NCBI GenBank assembly: GCA_038255145.1
Contig: JBBSLP010000017.1
Span: forward strand, 23,971 to 87,970
Direction: 5' to 3'
Length of the DNA stretch: 64,000 bases
DNA from: WHTX01 sp038255145
GTDB taxonomy: Bacteria > Actinomycetota > Acidimicrobiia > Acidimicrobiales > CAIXPF01
How positions within the stretch are numbered: the first letter of the stretch is position 1; every line of letters starts with the position of its first letter. This document shows, piece after piece, positions 1 through 8,803 of the stretch. Below the pieces are notes generated by a model that saw only the letters and a list, made by a program, of their open reading frames with translations, was not told the DNA's origin and made no database searches. A program made the position numbers and the translations under genes.

Positions 1-231
1 CGGAGCACCCTCCTCGGCCAGGTCGCACACCAGCACCACAGGATCGTTGGCCAGCGTGGCCGCCACCGCGGCCAGGGCGTCGACGTCACGGGCGACCAGC
101 GCCACCCGGGCCCCGGCGGCATCGAGGGCGCGGGCGCAGGCCGCGCCTATGCCCCGTGAGGCGCCGGTGACCACGGCGGTGCGCCCGGCCAGCGGATCGG
201 CTGTAGGGGTGGGCGGCGGGGACGCCGTCAC
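1..231 (-). CDS. SDR-family oxidoreductase, partial (N-terminal part)
   Basis: Leftward gene cut by the left edge of the window; the first 77 codons are visible. The translation carries the short-chain dehydrogenase Rossmann motif TGASRGIG about 20 residues in, followed by an acidic-end strand (VLVCDLAE) of the kind that contacts NAD(P). The GTG start overlaps the stop codon of the upstream acyl-CoA dehydrogenase by 4 bp (GTGA), implying translational coupling and one operon. With that neighbour a role in acyl-CoA or fatty-acid metabolism, such as a hydroxyacyl dehydrogenase or ketoacyl reductase, is likely, but the catalytic Tyr-Lys region lies outside the window, so substrate and activity cannot be judged. 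Confidence 0.85.
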   Translation of the reverse strand, partial: MTASPPPTPTADPLAGRTAVVTGASRGIGAACARALDAAGARVALVARDVDALAAVAATLANDPVVLVCDLAEEGAP

Positions 232-1391
232 CGCGCCGCCCGGTTGAGCAGGTCGCGGGCCACGATGATGCGCTGCACCTCGGACGGGCCCTCGCCGATG
301 CGGCGGATGCGCAGCTCGCGGTACCAACGTTCGAGGGGCAGGTCCTTGGTGACGCCGATGCCGCCGTGGATCTGGATGGCCCGGTCCACCACCCGGCTGG
401 AGGCTTCGGACGCCACCAGCTTGGCCAGGGCGGCCTCGGTGCGGAAGGGCTCGTTGCGGTCCGCCTTCTGGGCCGCTTCCAGGGTCAGCCAGCGCGACGT
501 GCGCAGGTCGACCTCGTTGTCGACGAGCATCCACTGGATGGCCTGGCGGCTGGCCAGCACGTCGCCGAAGGTCTCGCGGTGCTTGGACCACTCGATGGCC
601 ATCTCGTGGGCGGCGACCGCCACCCCGATGCACCCCGCGGCGTAGGGGATGCGCTGGCGGCTCAGGCGGTCGTTGGCGATGCCGAAGCCCTTGTGCAGCT
701 CGCCGAGGATGTTGCCCTCGGGGACCCGCAGGTCCTCCATCTGGATCTCGGTCGCGTAGCGGGCCGAGCGCAGCGTGTGCACGATGCGGCGCACGTGGAA
801 GCCGGGCCACGCCGTCTCCACGATGAAGGCGGTGACCCCCTCGCGCCCCGGGCCCCCGGTGCGGGCGAAGATCAGCCCGTAGTCGGCCACATCGGCGCCG
901 GAGATGTAGAGCTTGGCCCCGTTGAGCACCCACTCGGCCCCGTCCTTGACGGCCCGGGTCTGGATGGCCCGCCCGGGATCGGAGCCGCCCGAGGGTTCGG
1001 TCAGCCCGAAGAAGCCCTTCTTCTCCCCCCGCAGGGTGGGGTAGAGGTACTGCTCCTTCTGCTCGGCGGTGGCCTCGTAGAGCTGGGCCAGCCCGGCCCC
1101 GCCGAAGGTGTCGTAGCAGGGCACGTAGAGCCCGGCGTTGTGCTGGGCCATCTCGATGGCCATGAGGGTGCGGGTGGTCAGGTCGATGCCGGGGCCGCCG
1201 TACTCGGCAGGGATGTCGATCCCGTAGAAGCCCATGGCCTTGACCTTGGCCACCAGCCGTTCCTTGTCGGCGGGGGCGAGCTCGCCGGCGTCGGGGTCGA
1301 GGTCGGCCTCGAGGGGCCGGATCTCCTCCCGCACGAAGCGGCGCACGGTGTCGACGATGAGGCGTTGCTCGTCGGAGGGCAGCAGGTCCAT
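228..1391 (-). CDS. acyl-CoA dehydrogenase
   Basis: 387-residue protein with the full acyl-CoA dehydrogenase layout: helical N-terminal domain (DEQRLIVDTVRRFVREEI), beta middle domain with GFFGLTEPSGGSDPG (FAD and substrate contact), and the C-terminal helical domain ending in IHGGIGVTKDLPLERWYRELR and GPSEVQRIIVARDLL. It oxidises an acyl-CoA to the enoyl-CoA and passes electrons to ETF. The ATG at 1391 was chosen because a GAGGAG ribosome site precedes it and homologous sequence begins there; upstream codons are low-complexity Pro/Arg. It follows a small gene by 23 bp and overlaps the SDR gene by 4 bp, so the three form an operon. Chain-length specificity cannot be told. Confidence 0.93.
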   Translation of the reverse strand: MDLLPSDEQRLIVDTVRRFVREEIRPLEADLDPDAGELAPADKERLVAKVKAMGFYGIDIPAEYGGPGIDLTTRTLMAIEMAQHNAGLYVPCYDTFGGAGLAQLYEATAEQKEQYLYPTLRGEKKGFFGLTEPSGGSDPGRAIQTRAVKDGAEWVLNGAKLYISGADVADYGLIFARTGGPGREGVTAFIVETAWPGFHVRRIVHTLRSARYATEIQMEDLRVPEGNILGELHKGFGIANDRLSRQRIPYAAGCIGVAVAAHEMAIEWSKHRETFGDVLASRQAIQWMLVDNEVDLRTSRWLTLEAAQKADRNEPFRTEAALAKLVASEASSRVVDRAIQIHGGIGVTKDLPLERWYRELRIRRIGEGPSEVQRIIVARDLLNRAAR

Positions 1392-1414
1392 GGTCGTGGC
1401 TCCTCGGCCTGGGG

Positions 1415-1762
1415 TCAGGACAGGGGGGAGAGGCGGCCGAGGCGCACCCCGGGGTCGGGCTGTTCCGGCGGCAGGTGGCCGTGGTCGGCCAGGTGGACCA
1501 TGAGCAGCTCCCGCCACCGGGTCGTGTACTGCTGGTTCACCTCGACGCGGAACGAGGTCGCCGCGCTGTCGGGGGCCCGATCACGCAGCTCGTCGCCCAC
1601 GGCGGTGCGCAGCCCGAAGGCGGTGCGTCCCCCGGCGTAGCCGATGCGCAGCACCGTGCCCGAGGCGTCACCGAGCTCGTAGACGCCCAGCTGTCCGGGG
1701 AGCTGGGCCACAGCTTCCGCGGTCAGCGCCAGCCAGGACTTGTCCAGTCGCAGACCCCTCAT
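1415..1762 (-). CDS. conserved small protein, possibly GIY-YIG-like
   Basis: 115-residue protein, first gene of the leftward operon with the acyl-CoA dehydrogenase and SDR. The ATG at 1762 begins a plausible protein (MRGLRLDKSWLALT); upstream codons look non-coding. The middle reads LPGQLGVYELGD then VLRIGYAGGR, a spacing reminiscent of the GIY-YIG nuclease core (GVYxL ... YIGyA), but no full catalytic set of Arg and Glu is evident. I do not recognise a function. The operon position suggests an accessory role to the dehydrogenase, but this is inference. Confidence 0.6.
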   Translation of the reverse strand: MRGLRLDKSWLALTAEAVAQLPGQLGVYELGDASGTVLRIGYAGGRTAFGLRTAVGDELRDRAPDSAATSFRVEVNQQYTTRWRELLMVHLADHGHLPPEQPDPGVRLGRLSPLS

Positions 1763-1869
1763 GGCCACACCCCCTGTCGACGACGGACCGTAGCCGCGCC
1801 ACCGACCGGGGGATGCCCAACCACTCGTAGACAATGATCGGTGGGTCTACTGCTGCTGATCGGGCTCTG

Positions 1870-1908
1870 GGGACGAATCGTCCCGGAGAGGGTGGGACGA
1901 TCCGTCCC
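1870..1908. promoter_or_regulatory. two palindromes forming an imperfect 15-bp hairpin
   Basis: Two 15-bp copies of GGGACG-N3-CGTCCC lie at 1870-1884 and 1894-1908, 24 bp apart start to start. Each is itself palindromic (the first perfectly around a central base), and the two pair with each other at 14 of 15 positions across a 9-nt loop. They sit just past the aceE stop (1917, leftward) and about 110-150 bp upstream of the small gene of the next leftward operon. They may be an aceE terminator, paired operators for the downstream operon, or both. No T-run follows. Confidence 0.5.
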
Positions 1909-1916
1909 GAGAGCGC

Positions 1917-4628
1917 TCAGTGGGTGGTGCTGCTCCAGGGATCGTCGAGGTCGACGTCGATGCCGTAGGTGGCGATGGCCTTGGCCACCTCCTCCTGGGA
2001 GATGCGGCCGTTGTTGGCCAGCTGGTGGAGCACGCCGACCACCAGGTGGGCCACGTCGATCTCGAAGTGGCGGCGCAGGGCGGCCCGGGTGTCGGAGCGG
2101 CCGAAGCCGTCGGTGCCCAGGGACAGGTACCAGTTGGACGGCACCCAGCGGGCGATCTGGTCGGGCACGGCCCGCATGAAGTCGGTGACGGCCACGATGG
2201 GCCCGTCGACCTGGCCCAGGCGCTCGGTCACGAGCGGGGTGCGGGGAGCCTCCTCGGGGTGGAGGCGGTTCCAGCGCTCGACCGACATGGCGTCCTCGCG
2301 CAGCTTCTTGTACGAGGTCGCCGACCACAGCTCGGCGCCGACGCCCCAGTTGGTGGCCAGCTCCTCGGCCGCCTGTTCGGCCAGGTGCCAGGCCGAGCCC
2401 GAGAACACCAGGGCCGCCTTGTGGGGGTGCTCACCCTCGGGGGCGGCCCGGAACCGGTACAGGCCGGCCAGCAGCCCGTCGCGGTCGAGGTCGGGAGCGG
2501 CGGGGGGCATGACGTAGTTCTCGTTGTACGTGGTCAGGTAGTAGAAGACGTCCTCGTTGTCCACGTACATGCGCCGGATGCCGTCCTGGATGATCAGGGC
2601 CAGCTCGTAGGCGAAGGCGGGGTCGTAGGCCTGGCACGGGGGCACGGTCGAGGCCAGCAGGGGCGAGTGGCCGTCCTGGTGCTGGAGGCCCTCGCCCAAC
2701 AACGTCGTGCGACCGGCGGTGGCGCCCATGAGGAATCCCCGGCCCCGGGCGTCGCCCAGGGCCCAGATGAGGTCACCCACCCGCTGGAAGCCGAACATGG
2801 AGTAGAAGATGAAGAAGGGCACCATGGGCACGCCCCGGGTGGCGTAGCTGGTGGCGGCGGCGGTGAAGCTGGACAGCGATCCCGCCTCGGTGATGCCCTC
2901 TTCCAGCAGCTGGCCGTCCTTGGCCTCGCGGTAGGAGAGCTGCAGGTTGTAGTCCACGGGCTCGTAGCGCTGGCCCTGGCTGGCGTAGATGCCCACCTCG
3001 CGGAACAGCGAGTCCATGCCGAAGGTGCGGGCCTCGTCGGGGATGATGGGCACCACCCGACGGCCGAAGCCCTCCTCGCGCAGTAGGGAGCGCAGCAGGC
3101 GGGTGAAGGCCATGGTGGTGGACACCGACTGGGCCCCCGAACCGGCCTGGAGCTCGTCGAAGGGGTGGGTCGACACCTCGGGCAGGGGGCGGCGCACCCG
3201 GGTCGAGCGTGAGGGCAGGGAACCGTCGAGGGCCCGACGCCGCTCGGTCAGGTACTGGTGCTCGGGGGAGCCGTCGGCCGGCCGGTAGTACGGCGGGTCG
3301 TTGGCGTCGAAGTCCTCGGGGATCTCGTCCTGCAGGTACAGCCGCTCGCGGATGAGCCCGAGCTGGGCCTTGGTCAGCTTCTTGATCTGGTGGGTGGCGT
3401 TGCGGCCCTCGAGGTCGGGGCCCAGCGTCCACCCCTTGACCGTCTTGGCCAGGATGACGGTGGGCCGGCCCTTGTGGCTGACCGCGGCCTTGTACGCGGC
3501 GTACAGCTTGCGGTAGTCGTGCCCGCCCCGGGGCAGGGCCCGCAGCTCCTCGTCGGTCATGTCGGCCACCAACGCCCGCAGGCGGGGGTCGGGACCGAAG
3601 AAGTGCTCGCGGATGTAGGCGCCGGATTCGATGGTGTAGCGCTGGTACTCGCCGTCGAGGGTGGTGTTCATCTTGTCGACGAGGACGCCGCTGGTGTCCT
3701 TGGCCAGCAGCTCGTCCCACTTCGAGCCCCAGATGACCTTGATGACGTTCCAGCCCGCACCGCGGAAGACGCCTTCGAGCTCCTGGATGATCTTGCTGTT
3801 GCCCCGCACCGGTCCGTCGAGGCGCTGCAGGTTGCAGTTGACGATGAAGACGAGGTTGTCGAGGCGTTCCCGGCCGGCCAGGTGCAGGGCACCGAGCGAC
3901 TCGGGCTCGTCGCACTCGCCGTCGCCCAGGAAGCACCACACCCGTGACGCCGAGGTGTCGTCGATGCGGCGGTCGTGCAGGTAGCGGTTGAAGCGGGCCT
4001 GGTAGATGGCGTTGATCGGGCCCAGGCCCATGGACACGGTGGGGTACTCCCAGAACTCGGGCATGAGCCGGGGGTGGGGGTAGCTGGACAGGCCCGTGCG
4101 GCCGATCTCGCGGCGAAAGTGGTCGAGGTCGTCCTCGTCCAGGCGGCCCTCGAGGTAGGCCCGCCCGTACACACCGGGGGCAGCGTGGCCCTGGATGTAG
4201 ATGGCGTCGCCGGGCTCGCCGTCGGCCTTCCCCCGCCAGAACCAGTTGAGGCCCACGTCGTAGAGGGCGGCCGAGGAGGCGAAGGTCGACAGGTGCCCGC
4301 CGATGCCGTCGGCCACCTTGTTGGCGTTGGACACCATGACGGCGGCGTTCCACCGGGTGAAGGCCCGGATGCGCCGCTCGACGTGCTCGTCACCGGGGAA
4401 CCAGGGCTCGTCCTCGGGGGCGATGGTGTTGACGTAGTCCGTCTCCACCTGCTGGGGGAGGCCGACCTCGCGTGCAGCTCCGTGCCTGAGGAGGCGCTCG
4501 AGCAGGAAGCGGGCCCGGCGGGGTCCATGGGCGTCGATCACGGCATCGAGGGACTCGACCCACTCCAGGGTCTCGTCGGGATCGGAGTCCGGGATCAGGT
4601 GGTGCGGCTCGTCGAACGTGCGGCTCAC
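1917..4628 (-). CDS. aceE: pyruvate dehydrogenase E1 component, homodimeric type
   Basis: 903-residue thiamine-diphosphate enzyme that decarboxylates pyruvate and loads the acetyl group on the lipoyl E2 of the pyruvate dehydrogenase complex. Near residue 240 the TPP motif starts as GDGECDEPES and ends as NCNLQRLDGP about 30 residues later; other hallmarks are SSYPHPRLMPEFWEYPTVSMG and GRTTLLGEGLQHQDGHS. The length is typical of the single-chain (alpha2) AceE. The GTG start at 4628 is supported by GAAGGAG upstream. No E2 or E3 gene is adjacent, as is common in actinobacteria, where AceE often works with an E2 encoded elsewhere. A hairpin follows the stop (1870-1908). Confidence 0.97.
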   Translation of the reverse strand: MSRTFDEPHHLIPDSDPDETLEWVESLDAVIDAHGPRRARFLLERLLRHGAAREVGLPQQVETDYVNTIAPEDEPWFPGDEHVERRIRAFTRWNAAVMVSNANKVADGIGGHLSTFASSAALYDVGLNWFWRGKADGEPGDAIYIQGHAAPGVYGRAYLEGRLDEDDLDHFRREIGRTGLSSYPHPRLMPEFWEYPTVSMGLGPINAIYQARFNRYLHDRRIDDTSASRVWCFLGDGECDEPESLGALHLAGRERLDNLVFIVNCNLQRLDGPVRGNSKIIQELEGVFRGAGWNVIKVIWGSKWDELLAKDTSGVLVDKMNTTLDGEYQRYTIESGAYIREHFFGPDPRLRALVADMTDEELRALPRGGHDYRKLYAAYKAAVSHKGRPTVILAKTVKGWTLGPDLEGRNATHQIKKLTKAQLGLIRERLYLQDEIPEDFDANDPPYYRPADGSPEHQYLTERRRALDGSLPSRSTRVRRPLPEVSTHPFDELQAGSGAQSVSTTMAFTRLLRSLLREEGFGRRVVPIIPDEARTFGMDSLFREVGIYASQGQRYEPVDYNLQLSYREAKDGQLLEEGITEAGSLSSFTAAATSYATRGVPMVPFFIFYSMFGFQRVGDLIWALGDARGRGFLMGATAGRTTLLGEGLQHQDGHSPLLASTVPPCQAYDPAFAYELALIIQDGIRRMYVDNEDVFYYLTTYNENYVMPPAAPDLDRDGLLAGLYRFRAAPEGEHPHKAALVFSGSAWHLAEQAAEELATNWGVGAELWSATSYKKLREDAMSVERWNRLHPEEAPRTPLVTERLGQVDGPIVAVTDFMRAVPDQIARWVPSNWYLSLGTDGFGRSDTRAALRRHFEIDVAHLVVGVLHQLANNGRISQEEVAKAIATYGIDVDLDDPWSSTTH

Positions 4629-4874
4629 GCTGGCTCCTTCGCAGGGCTGGACTGCTTCGATGCTACGGCCCCGCTGGGCCTCTGACCGGCTCGGGCAGGG
4701 GTTGGACGGCCTCCTGTCCAGGATGCTCCTGCGCCCGAACGGTGCTGCTCACGGGATTGAACAGCGCGCGACCGGCTCGAACGCCGACATGGACGATCAA
4801 CCCATGGCACCCGGGATGCGAACCGGCGTTCCCTGCTTAGCCTGAGCGCTTCGGCGGAGCAGAAGAGAGAACGA

Positions 4875-7418
4875 GTGCGGAGATCACGAGCTTTGCTGGC
4901 CCTGACGGCCACGGCCGCGGGCCTGCTCATAGGCGTCACCCAGGCGAAGGCAGACGTCGACACGACGTTCCGCACGAACGGGCGTCTGGTCATGGAAGGC
5001 ATCGACCGTGTCTACCCCGCGGTGCGACCGAACGGGACGGTACTGGCGGTCGGCATCGGTTACGCCCCCGACGCTCCCCCCGGTGACCACGGCAACAAGC
5101 GCACGGTGCTGCGGGTCGAGAGCATGGGGGCCGACGGCGGGGCCACCCCGGGCTTCGGCACGGCGGGCACGACGTTGCTCGACGTACGCACGTTGGCGGA
5201 CTTCGACGAACTGGTCGAGCCGGCCGGCGTCGTCGTCGAGCCCAGCGGTCGCCTGGTCGTGCAGTCGCCGTCGTCGGTGGGCAACCACCTCATCGGGGTG
5301 AGCGCGTCGGGGACCCTGGACACCACGTTCGGCGCCGGCGGGATGAGGGCGAACAGCTTCCAGGCCTGTGGCACCCCCCACGATCTGGCCTACAACCCCG
5401 TCACCGCCCAGCTGGTCAGCGTCGCCCCCGAGACGAACAACAAGCGGTTCGCCGAGGGCGGCGACATCGACAACATCTGCTTCGGCACCACCGTGCGGGC
5501 GTACACCGCCGACGGGACCCGCGTCGCCCCCTACGGCAACGCCGGTGCCGATGGCACCACGCTCATCAAGGACCTCTTCGCCGGGTCCATCGCCGTGGAC
5601 AGCACCGGCCGCACCCTCGTGGCCGGCTCCGGCAGCAACGGCTTCGGCGTGGGGCGCCTGAACATCGACGGCACCCCCGACGCCTCGTTCGGTACCAACG
5701 GCGTGGCCAGCTTCGCCCCTTCGGCTGTGGCCTACGAGGGCTACAACAGCTCGGACTACGCCGGCTTCCCCCGCTTCATGGGCAACAACTACGCCGCCGA
5801 TGTGGCCACCGACAGCGCCGGGCGGGTCATCGTCGTCGGCGGTAGCCGGCGGACCGCGGGCGGCAGCGTCGACGTGTGGGTGGCCCGGTTGACGGCCACC
5901 GGAGCGCTGGACACCACCTTCGGCACCGCCGGCATGGCCTGGGTCGACCTGGCCGGTGGCGACGACTGGGGCCTGGGTGTGGCCCTCGACAGCCAGGGCC
6001 GCATCGTGGTCAGCGGCTCGTCGCGGGCCACGTCGACGGCACCGGGCGTGGTCAACGCCAGCCCCCGCCGCCAGTTCACCGTCCGCCTCAGCAGCGCCGG
6101 GGTGCAGGACGCCGCTGCGGGCACCAACGTGAGCCAGTACGGCACCAGCGCCGACACCGTGGCCCACGACATGGTGCTGGCCGGGGATACCCGGGCCTAC
6201 GTGGGTGGCCTCTTCAACGACCCCTACTCGATCGGCTACATGGGAGCGGTCAACCTGACCGCGTCGACCACCGCGTCGACCACCACCTCGACCACCACCC
6301 CGACCACCACCTCGACCACGCCCACCACCCAGCCCCCCACGGGCAACGGTGGCGGCGGTGGCGAGTTCACCCCCATCTCGCCGTCCCGGGTGCTCGACAC
6401 CCGCCTGGCGAACCTGGGGGCACCGGCCATCGACGCCGGGGCCGACCGCACGGTCTCCCTGGCTTCCGTGGTGCCGGCCGAGGCCGTGGCCGTGGCCGTC
6501 AACATGACCGTCACCGATCCCACGGCTGACGCCTTCGCCTCGGTGTACCCCGCGGGCTCGGCCTGGCCCGGCACCTCGGTGGTCAACTACAAGCCCGGCC
6601 AGACCATCGCCAACAGCGTGGTGGTGAGCCTGGGTACGGCCCGCAGCCTGGCCGTCCGCGTCGGCGCCGGTTCGGCCAACGTCGTCCTCGACGTGCAGGG
6701 CTGGTACACCGGGGCCGGCTTCCAGGCCATCTCCCCCAGCCGCCAGTTCGACACCCGCACCGGCGGTAGCGGTCCCCTGGCCACCGCTGCGGTGGACGTG
6801 TCCCTGCAAGGTGTGCCCGCCGGCGCCACCGCGGTGGCGGTCAACCTGACCGTGACCGGGGCCAGCGCTCCCAGCTACCTGTCGGCATGGCCGGCCGGGG
6901 CGGCCGAGCCCCCCACCTCCCTGCTCAACTACGGCCCCGGAACCACCATCGCCAACGGCGTCATCGTGCCGCTGGGCGCCGGGGGCAAGGTCACTCTGCG
7001 CAACGCCGCGGGGTCGGCCGAGGCCGTGGTCGACGTCATGGGCTGGGTCATCGGTGGGCAGTACCACGCCGTGCAGCCCCAGCGGGTCACCGACACCCGC
7101 TACGGGCTCGGGGGCGGGATCCTGGGCCAGGGTGAGGTGCGCACGCTCAACGTCACCCCCACCGGGGTGGACCCGGCGACCGTGGGGGCCGTGGCCGTCA
7201 ACGTGACGGTGACCGAGCCCTCCTCGGGCACGTTCCTCACCGCGTGGCCGGCCGGGGCGGCCCAGCCGGGCTCGTCCATCATCAACGCCACCGCGGGCCA
7301 GACCATCGCCAACGGCCTCGTGCTCGGCGTGGAGGGCGGGCAGCTGAAGGTGTACAACAACCTCGGCAACGTCCACGTCGTCATCGACGTCCTCGGTTGG
7401 TACCCCGCCGCGGCCTGA
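4875..7418 (+). CDS. secreted delta-60-repeat protein with threefold C-terminal repeat
   Basis: 847 residues. A signal peptide (Arg-rich start, hydrophobic core, likely cleavage after AKA near residue 27) precedes a repeat region of about 430 residues with delta-60 units (LDTTFGAGG, PDASFGTNG, LDTTFGTAG), which typically build a beta-propeller. A Thr/Ser/Pro linker near residues 460-490 follows. The rest is three copies, each of about 110 residues, of a module beginning ISPSRVLDTR / ISPSRQFDTR / VQPQRVTDTR and ending in a DVxGWY-type strand; this module is common at the C terminus of actinobacterial exported proteins. It is probably a cell-surface or secreted adhesion or carbohydrate-contact protein; no catalytic site is seen. 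The GTG start has a purine-rich leader. It is divergent from aceE. Confidence 0.85.
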   Translation: MRRSRALLALTATAAGLLIGVTQAKADVDTTFRTNGRLVMEGIDRVYPAVRPNGTVLAVGIGYAPDAPPGDHGNKRTVLRVESMGADGGATPGFGTAGTTLLDVRTLADFDELVEPAGVVVEPSGRLVVQSPSSVGNHLIGVSASGTLDTTFGAGGMRANSFQACGTPHDLAYNPVTAQLVSVAPETNNKRFAEGGDIDNICFGTTVRAYTADGTRVAPYGNAGADGTTLIKDLFAGSIAVDSTGRTLVAGSGSNGFGVGRLNIDGTPDASFGTNGVASFAPSAVAYEGYNSSDYAGFPRFMGNNYAADVATDSAGRVIVVGGSRRTAGGSVDVWVARLTATGALDTTFGTAGMAWVDLAGGDDWGLGVALDSQGRIVVSGSSRATSTAPGVVNASPRRQFTVRLSSAGVQDAAAGTNVSQYGTSADTVAHDMVLAGDTRAYVGGLFNDPYSIGYMGAVNLTASTTASTTTSTTTPTTTSTTPTTQPPTGNGGGGGEFTPISPSRVLDTRLANLGAPAIDAGADRTVSLASVVPAEAVAVAVNMTVTDPTADAFASVYPAGSAWPGTSVVNYKPGQTIANSVVVSLGTARSLAVRVGAGSANVVLDVQGWYTGAGFQAISPSRQFDTRTGGSGPLATAAVDVSLQGVPAGATAVAVNLTVTGASAPSYLSAWPAGAAEPPTSLLNYGPGTTIANGVIVPLGAGGKVTLRNAAGSAEAVVDVMGWVIGGQYHAVQPQRVTDTRYGLGGGILGQGEVRTLNVTPTGVDPATVGAVAVNVTVTEPSSGTFLTAWPAGAAQPGSSIINATAGQTIANGLVLGVEGGQLKVYNNLGNVHVVIDVLGWYPAAA

Positions 7419-7478
7419 GCCGGGTGGTCACCGCCTGATCCGGGTCGTCACCGCCTGATACCGGCGGTCCCAGAGGTC

Positions 7479-7512
7479 CACGGGGCCGGCTCCTACGGGG
7501 GCCGGCCCCGTG
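7479..7512 (+). terminator. strong hairpin after the delta-60 gene
   Basis: A perfect 12-bp inverted repeat (7479-7490 with 7501-7512) with a 10-nt loop, about 60 bp after the stop of the secreted protein gene. It is GC-rich and has no T-tract, which is usual for actinobacterial terminators. Confidence 0.7.
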
Positions 7513-7581
7513 TCGCGCCCTCCGAGTGGTCCCGACAGCGCGGTCACCGAGCGGTGTCGGGCCGTCGGCGCGAGCCACGCA

Positions 7582-7676
7582 GGGTGACTTCACCCAGGCC
7601 TGAACAGGCAGAACCGCAGGTTCGGAGGCCGTACGCGGGGGAACCCGGGTCATCCGGCACTAGGTTTTCTGCCGGA
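7582..7676. promoter_or_regulatory. palindrome-rich leader upstream of the moxR cluster
   Basis: The 338-bp gap between 7418 and 7757 carries, after the terminator, three further perfect inverted repeats: GGGTGA-CT-TCACCC (7582-7595), GAACC-GCA-GGTTC (7611-7623), and a 7-bp stem TCCGGCA/TGCCGGA with a 10-nt loop (7653-7676). The first two have operator-like geometry; the last could form a leader hairpin about 80 nt before the moxR start. No convincing -35/-10 pair was recognised. Confidence 0.4.
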
Positions 7677-7756
7677 GCTTGCAGTCGGCGGACGGTACGG
7701 CGTACCGCGGCGGAGAGCGACAGGAACGTCTCGCAGGGCGAAGAGAAGGCGGTCTT

Positions 7757-8800
7757 GTGAAGGAATCGACGGCGTCACTCGGGACGGCCCGGCGGCCTGA
7801 TCCTGGCGAAAGTGCCATGGATGCCCGGAGTGACAACACGGCGAAGCGGGCCACCCGTTTCGCCCAGAACTTCGAGTCGTTGTTGGACAACGTGAGCAAG
7901 GTGGTCCGAGGGAAGAAGAACGTGGTGCGCATGGCGCTCACGTCGCTCTTCGCCGAAGGCCACCTGCTCATCGAGGATGTGCCCGGCACGGGCAAGACCA
8001 CACTGGCCAAGGCGATGGCGCAGTCCATCGACGGCACGTGGCAGCGCATCCAGTTCACCCCGGACCTCCTGCCCACCGACGTGACCGGTGTGCAGATCTT
8101 CAACCGGCAGACCAACCAGTTCGACTTCCACCCCGGCGGCGTGTTCGCCAACGTGGTCATCGCCGATGAGATCAACCGCGCCTCCCCCAAGACGCAGTCC
8201 GCCCTCCTCGAGGTCATGGAGGAGCACCAGGTCACGGTGGACTCGACCCCCTTCCTGGTGCCCCGGCCCTTCATCGTGATCGCCACCCAGAACCCGGTGG
8301 AGCACGACGGCACCTACGACCTGCCCGAGGCCCAGATCGACCGCTTCATGATGAAGCTGTCGGTGGGCTACCCGGCCATCGAGGACGAGGTCGACATCAT
8401 CGCCAACGACGCCGGGGGCACCCGGGTCGAGGACCTGGCGTCGGTGGTCAGCGCCCCCGAGGTGCGGCGGATGATCGCCCTGACCGACCGCATCTACGTG
8501 GCCCCCAAGCTGCAGCACTACATCGTGCAGGTGACCTCGGCCACCCGGACCCTGAGCGAGCTGCGCCTCGGCGTCAGCCCCCGAGGCAGCGTGGCCCTGG
8601 CCCGGGCCTCACGAGCCTACGCCGCCGCCAACGGGCGCTCGTTCGTCACCGCGGACGACGTCAAGGAGCTGGCTCCCCTGGTGCTGGCCCACCGCATGAT
8701 CCTCACCCCCGAGGGTGAGATGGCGGGGAACCGGGCGGTCGACCTGTTGGATCACATCCTCGACGCCATCCCGGTCCCCCAGGAGCGCGTGGAGCTCTAG
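7757..8800 (+). CDS. MoxR-family AAA+ ATPase
   Basis: 347 residues. Walker A EDVPGTGKTTLAKAMA lies near residues 73-88 and Walker B VVIADEINRASPKTQSALLEVMEE near 135; the sensor and arginine-finger region contains YDLPEAQIDRF. MoxR ATPases act as chaperones or metal-insertion and maturation factors for partner proteins encoded beside them. The GTG at 7757 is chosen because AGAAGG precedes it at proper distance; ATG at 7817 is an alternative that would remove about 20 unconserved residues. It is followed after 3 bp by a DUF58 protein and then a transglutaminase-like membrane protein, the standard MoxR/DUF58/TgpA set, so all three are probably one transcript. Confidence 0.93.
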   Translation: MKESTASLGTARRPDPGESAMDARSDNTAKRATRFAQNFESLLDNVSKVVRGKKNVVRMALTSLFAEGHLLIEDVPGTGKTTLAKAMAQSIDGTWQRIQFTPDLLPTDVTGVQIFNRQTNQFDFHPGGVFANVVIADEINRASPKTQSALLEVMEEHQVTVDSTPFLVPRPFIVIATQNPVEHDGTYDLPEAQIDRFMMKLSVGYPAIEDEVDIIANDAGGTRVEDLASVVSAPEVRRMIALTDRIYVAPKLQHYIVQVTSATRTLSELRLGVSPRGSVALARASRAYAAANGRSFVTADDVKELAPLVLAHRMILTPEGEMAGNRAVDLLDHILDAIPVPQERVEL

Positions 8801-8803
8801 GGC

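Noticed and set aside
4884..7376. Long leftward frame opposite the delta-60 gene
   Set aside because: His/Gly/Arg-rich shadow of a GC-rich gene; the rightward frame has a signal peptide and recognised repeats.
7599..7629. Two short words (CCTGAACAGGC and GCAGGTTCGGAGGC) shared with 49160-49236
   Set aside because: Spacing differs (6 versus 52 bp) and 14-bp matches are expected by chance in 64 kb of GC-rich DNA.
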